From Bacteroidales bacterium (lineage in GTDB: Bacteria; Bacteroidota; Bacteroidia; Bacteroidales; Bacteroidaceae), in NCBI GenBank assembly GCA_004552155.1, contig SFPF01000111.1:1-7775 (forward strand): 7,775 nt of DNA. Direction: 5' to 3'. Both the position numbers and the translations under genes were made by a program. The notes under the pieces were generated by a model. The model was not told the origin of the DNA. It saw nothing but the letters and a program-made list of their open reading frames with translations, and did not search any database. Position 1 is the first letter of the stretch; each line of letters begins with the position of its first letter. Below are positions 7,547 to 7,775 of this stretch, one piece after another.

Positions 7547-7570
7547 AGCGGGGGCGTTTTTGCCCCCGCT
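7547..7570 (+). terminator. Intercistronic GC-rich hairpin between ygeW and the carbamate kinase gene
   Basis: AGCGGGGGC (7547-7555) and GCCCCCGCT (7562-7570) form a perfect 9-bp stem around the loop GTTTTT. No T-run follows the stem; the next bases are ATCCCCGCTT. It is therefore not a standard intrinsic terminator. It could act as a partial terminator or protect the 3' end of the ygeW message, which would set different levels for the two genes. The structure is read directly; the role is inferred. Confidence 0.6.
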
Positions 7571-7592
7571 ATCCCCGCTTATTCTGATTATT

Positions 7593-7598
7593 GAGAGG
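7593..7598 (+). promoter_or_regulatory. Shine-Dalgarno site of the carbamate kinase gene
   Basis: GAGAGG lies ten bases before the ATG at 7609 and supports that start. With the hairpin upstream and no clear promoter in the 77-base gap, the gene is probably read through from ygeW. Confidence 0.65.
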
Positions 7599-7608
7599 TA
7601 AAAGCACT

Positions 7609-7775
7609 ATGTCCAAACGCATCGTCATCGCCCTGGGCGGCAACGCCCTGGGCAGCACCGCCGCCGAGCAGCTGGCCCTGGTCAGCAAAACCGCCAAGGC
7701 CATCGTGGACCTGATCGCCGAGGGCAACGAGGTGGTCATCGCCCACGGCAACGGCCCCCAGGTGGGTATGATCAA
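7609..7775 (+). CDS. Carbamate kinase, N-terminal part (gene runs off the window end)
   Basis: The 55 residues seen begin MSKRIVIALGGNALG and include EVVIAHGNGPQVGMI, the two N-terminal signatures of carbamate kinase in the amino acid kinase family: the glycine-rich GGNAL near residues 10-14 and HGNGPQVG near 46-53, which bind phosphate and nucleotide. The enzyme transfers phosphate from carbamoyl phosphate to ADP, giving ATP, ammonia and carbon dioxide. The sequence resembles YqeA of the E. coli ygeW-yqeA region as much as ArcC of arginine deiminase operons; the ygeW neighbour favours the former. The C-terminal part, with the rest of the active site, is outside the window. Confidence 0.93.
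   Translation, partial: MSKRIVIALGGNALGSTAAEQLALVSKTAKAIVDLIAEGNEVVIAHGNGPQVGMI

Noticed and set aside
1..7775. CRISPR array, tRNA, rRNA, insertion sequence or phage genes
   Set aside because: No regularly spaced direct repeats, no tRNA cloverleaf, no rRNA stretches and no transposase, integrase or phage-like proteins were seen on either strand.

Overview
The window is a composite of two unlike genomes. Positions 1 to about 6100 look like a GC-rich member of the Bacteroidales. Starts there have A-rich leaders without Shine-Dalgarno sequences, one upstream region carries a TAnnTTTG -7 element, and the proteins are of Bacteroidetes type. From about 6100 to the end the sequence looks like a gut Clostridia species, perhaps of the Oscillospiraceae. 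It has strong purine-rich Shine-Dalgarno sites, different codon preferences, and genes of the ygeY/ygeW/carbamate kinase purine-degradation set. Taxonomy is inferred from these signs, not from a database search.

Left part: the 3' end of a gene for a secreted-looking protein with a C-terminal fibronectin III-like domain (1-281); an 865-residue YfhO-family polytopic membrane protein (313-2910); a secreted two-domain alpha/beta hydrolase (2917-4221); a short intergenic region with a Bacteroidetes-type promoter element; a SulP anion transporter with a STAS domain (4336-6033); and, directly after its stop codon, the first codons of a probable ABC transporter ATPase. The first three genes are co-directional with gaps of 31 and 6 bases and may form one operon. 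The SulP gene probably starts a new transcript.

Right part: the last ~54 codons of an M20 hydrolase resembling YgeY, a complete knotted carbamoyltransferase YgeW (6335-7531), an intercistronic hairpin, and the first 55 codons of a carbamate kinase of the YqeA/ArcC type (7609 to window end). Together these fit the end of an anaerobic purine/ureide catabolic pathway: the transcarbamylase forms carbamoyl phosphate by phosphorolysis, and the kinase uses it to make ATP.

The two parts meet at about 6094-6108, where the ABC gene loses its 3' end and the M20 gene loses its 5' end at the same point, in different frames. No integrase, transposase, tRNA or repeat is visible there. An assembly chimera is the simplest reading. 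I found no convincing new biological system. The most unusual structure apart from the junction is an 18-bp near-perfect inverted repeat inside the linker-coding part of the hydrolase gene.
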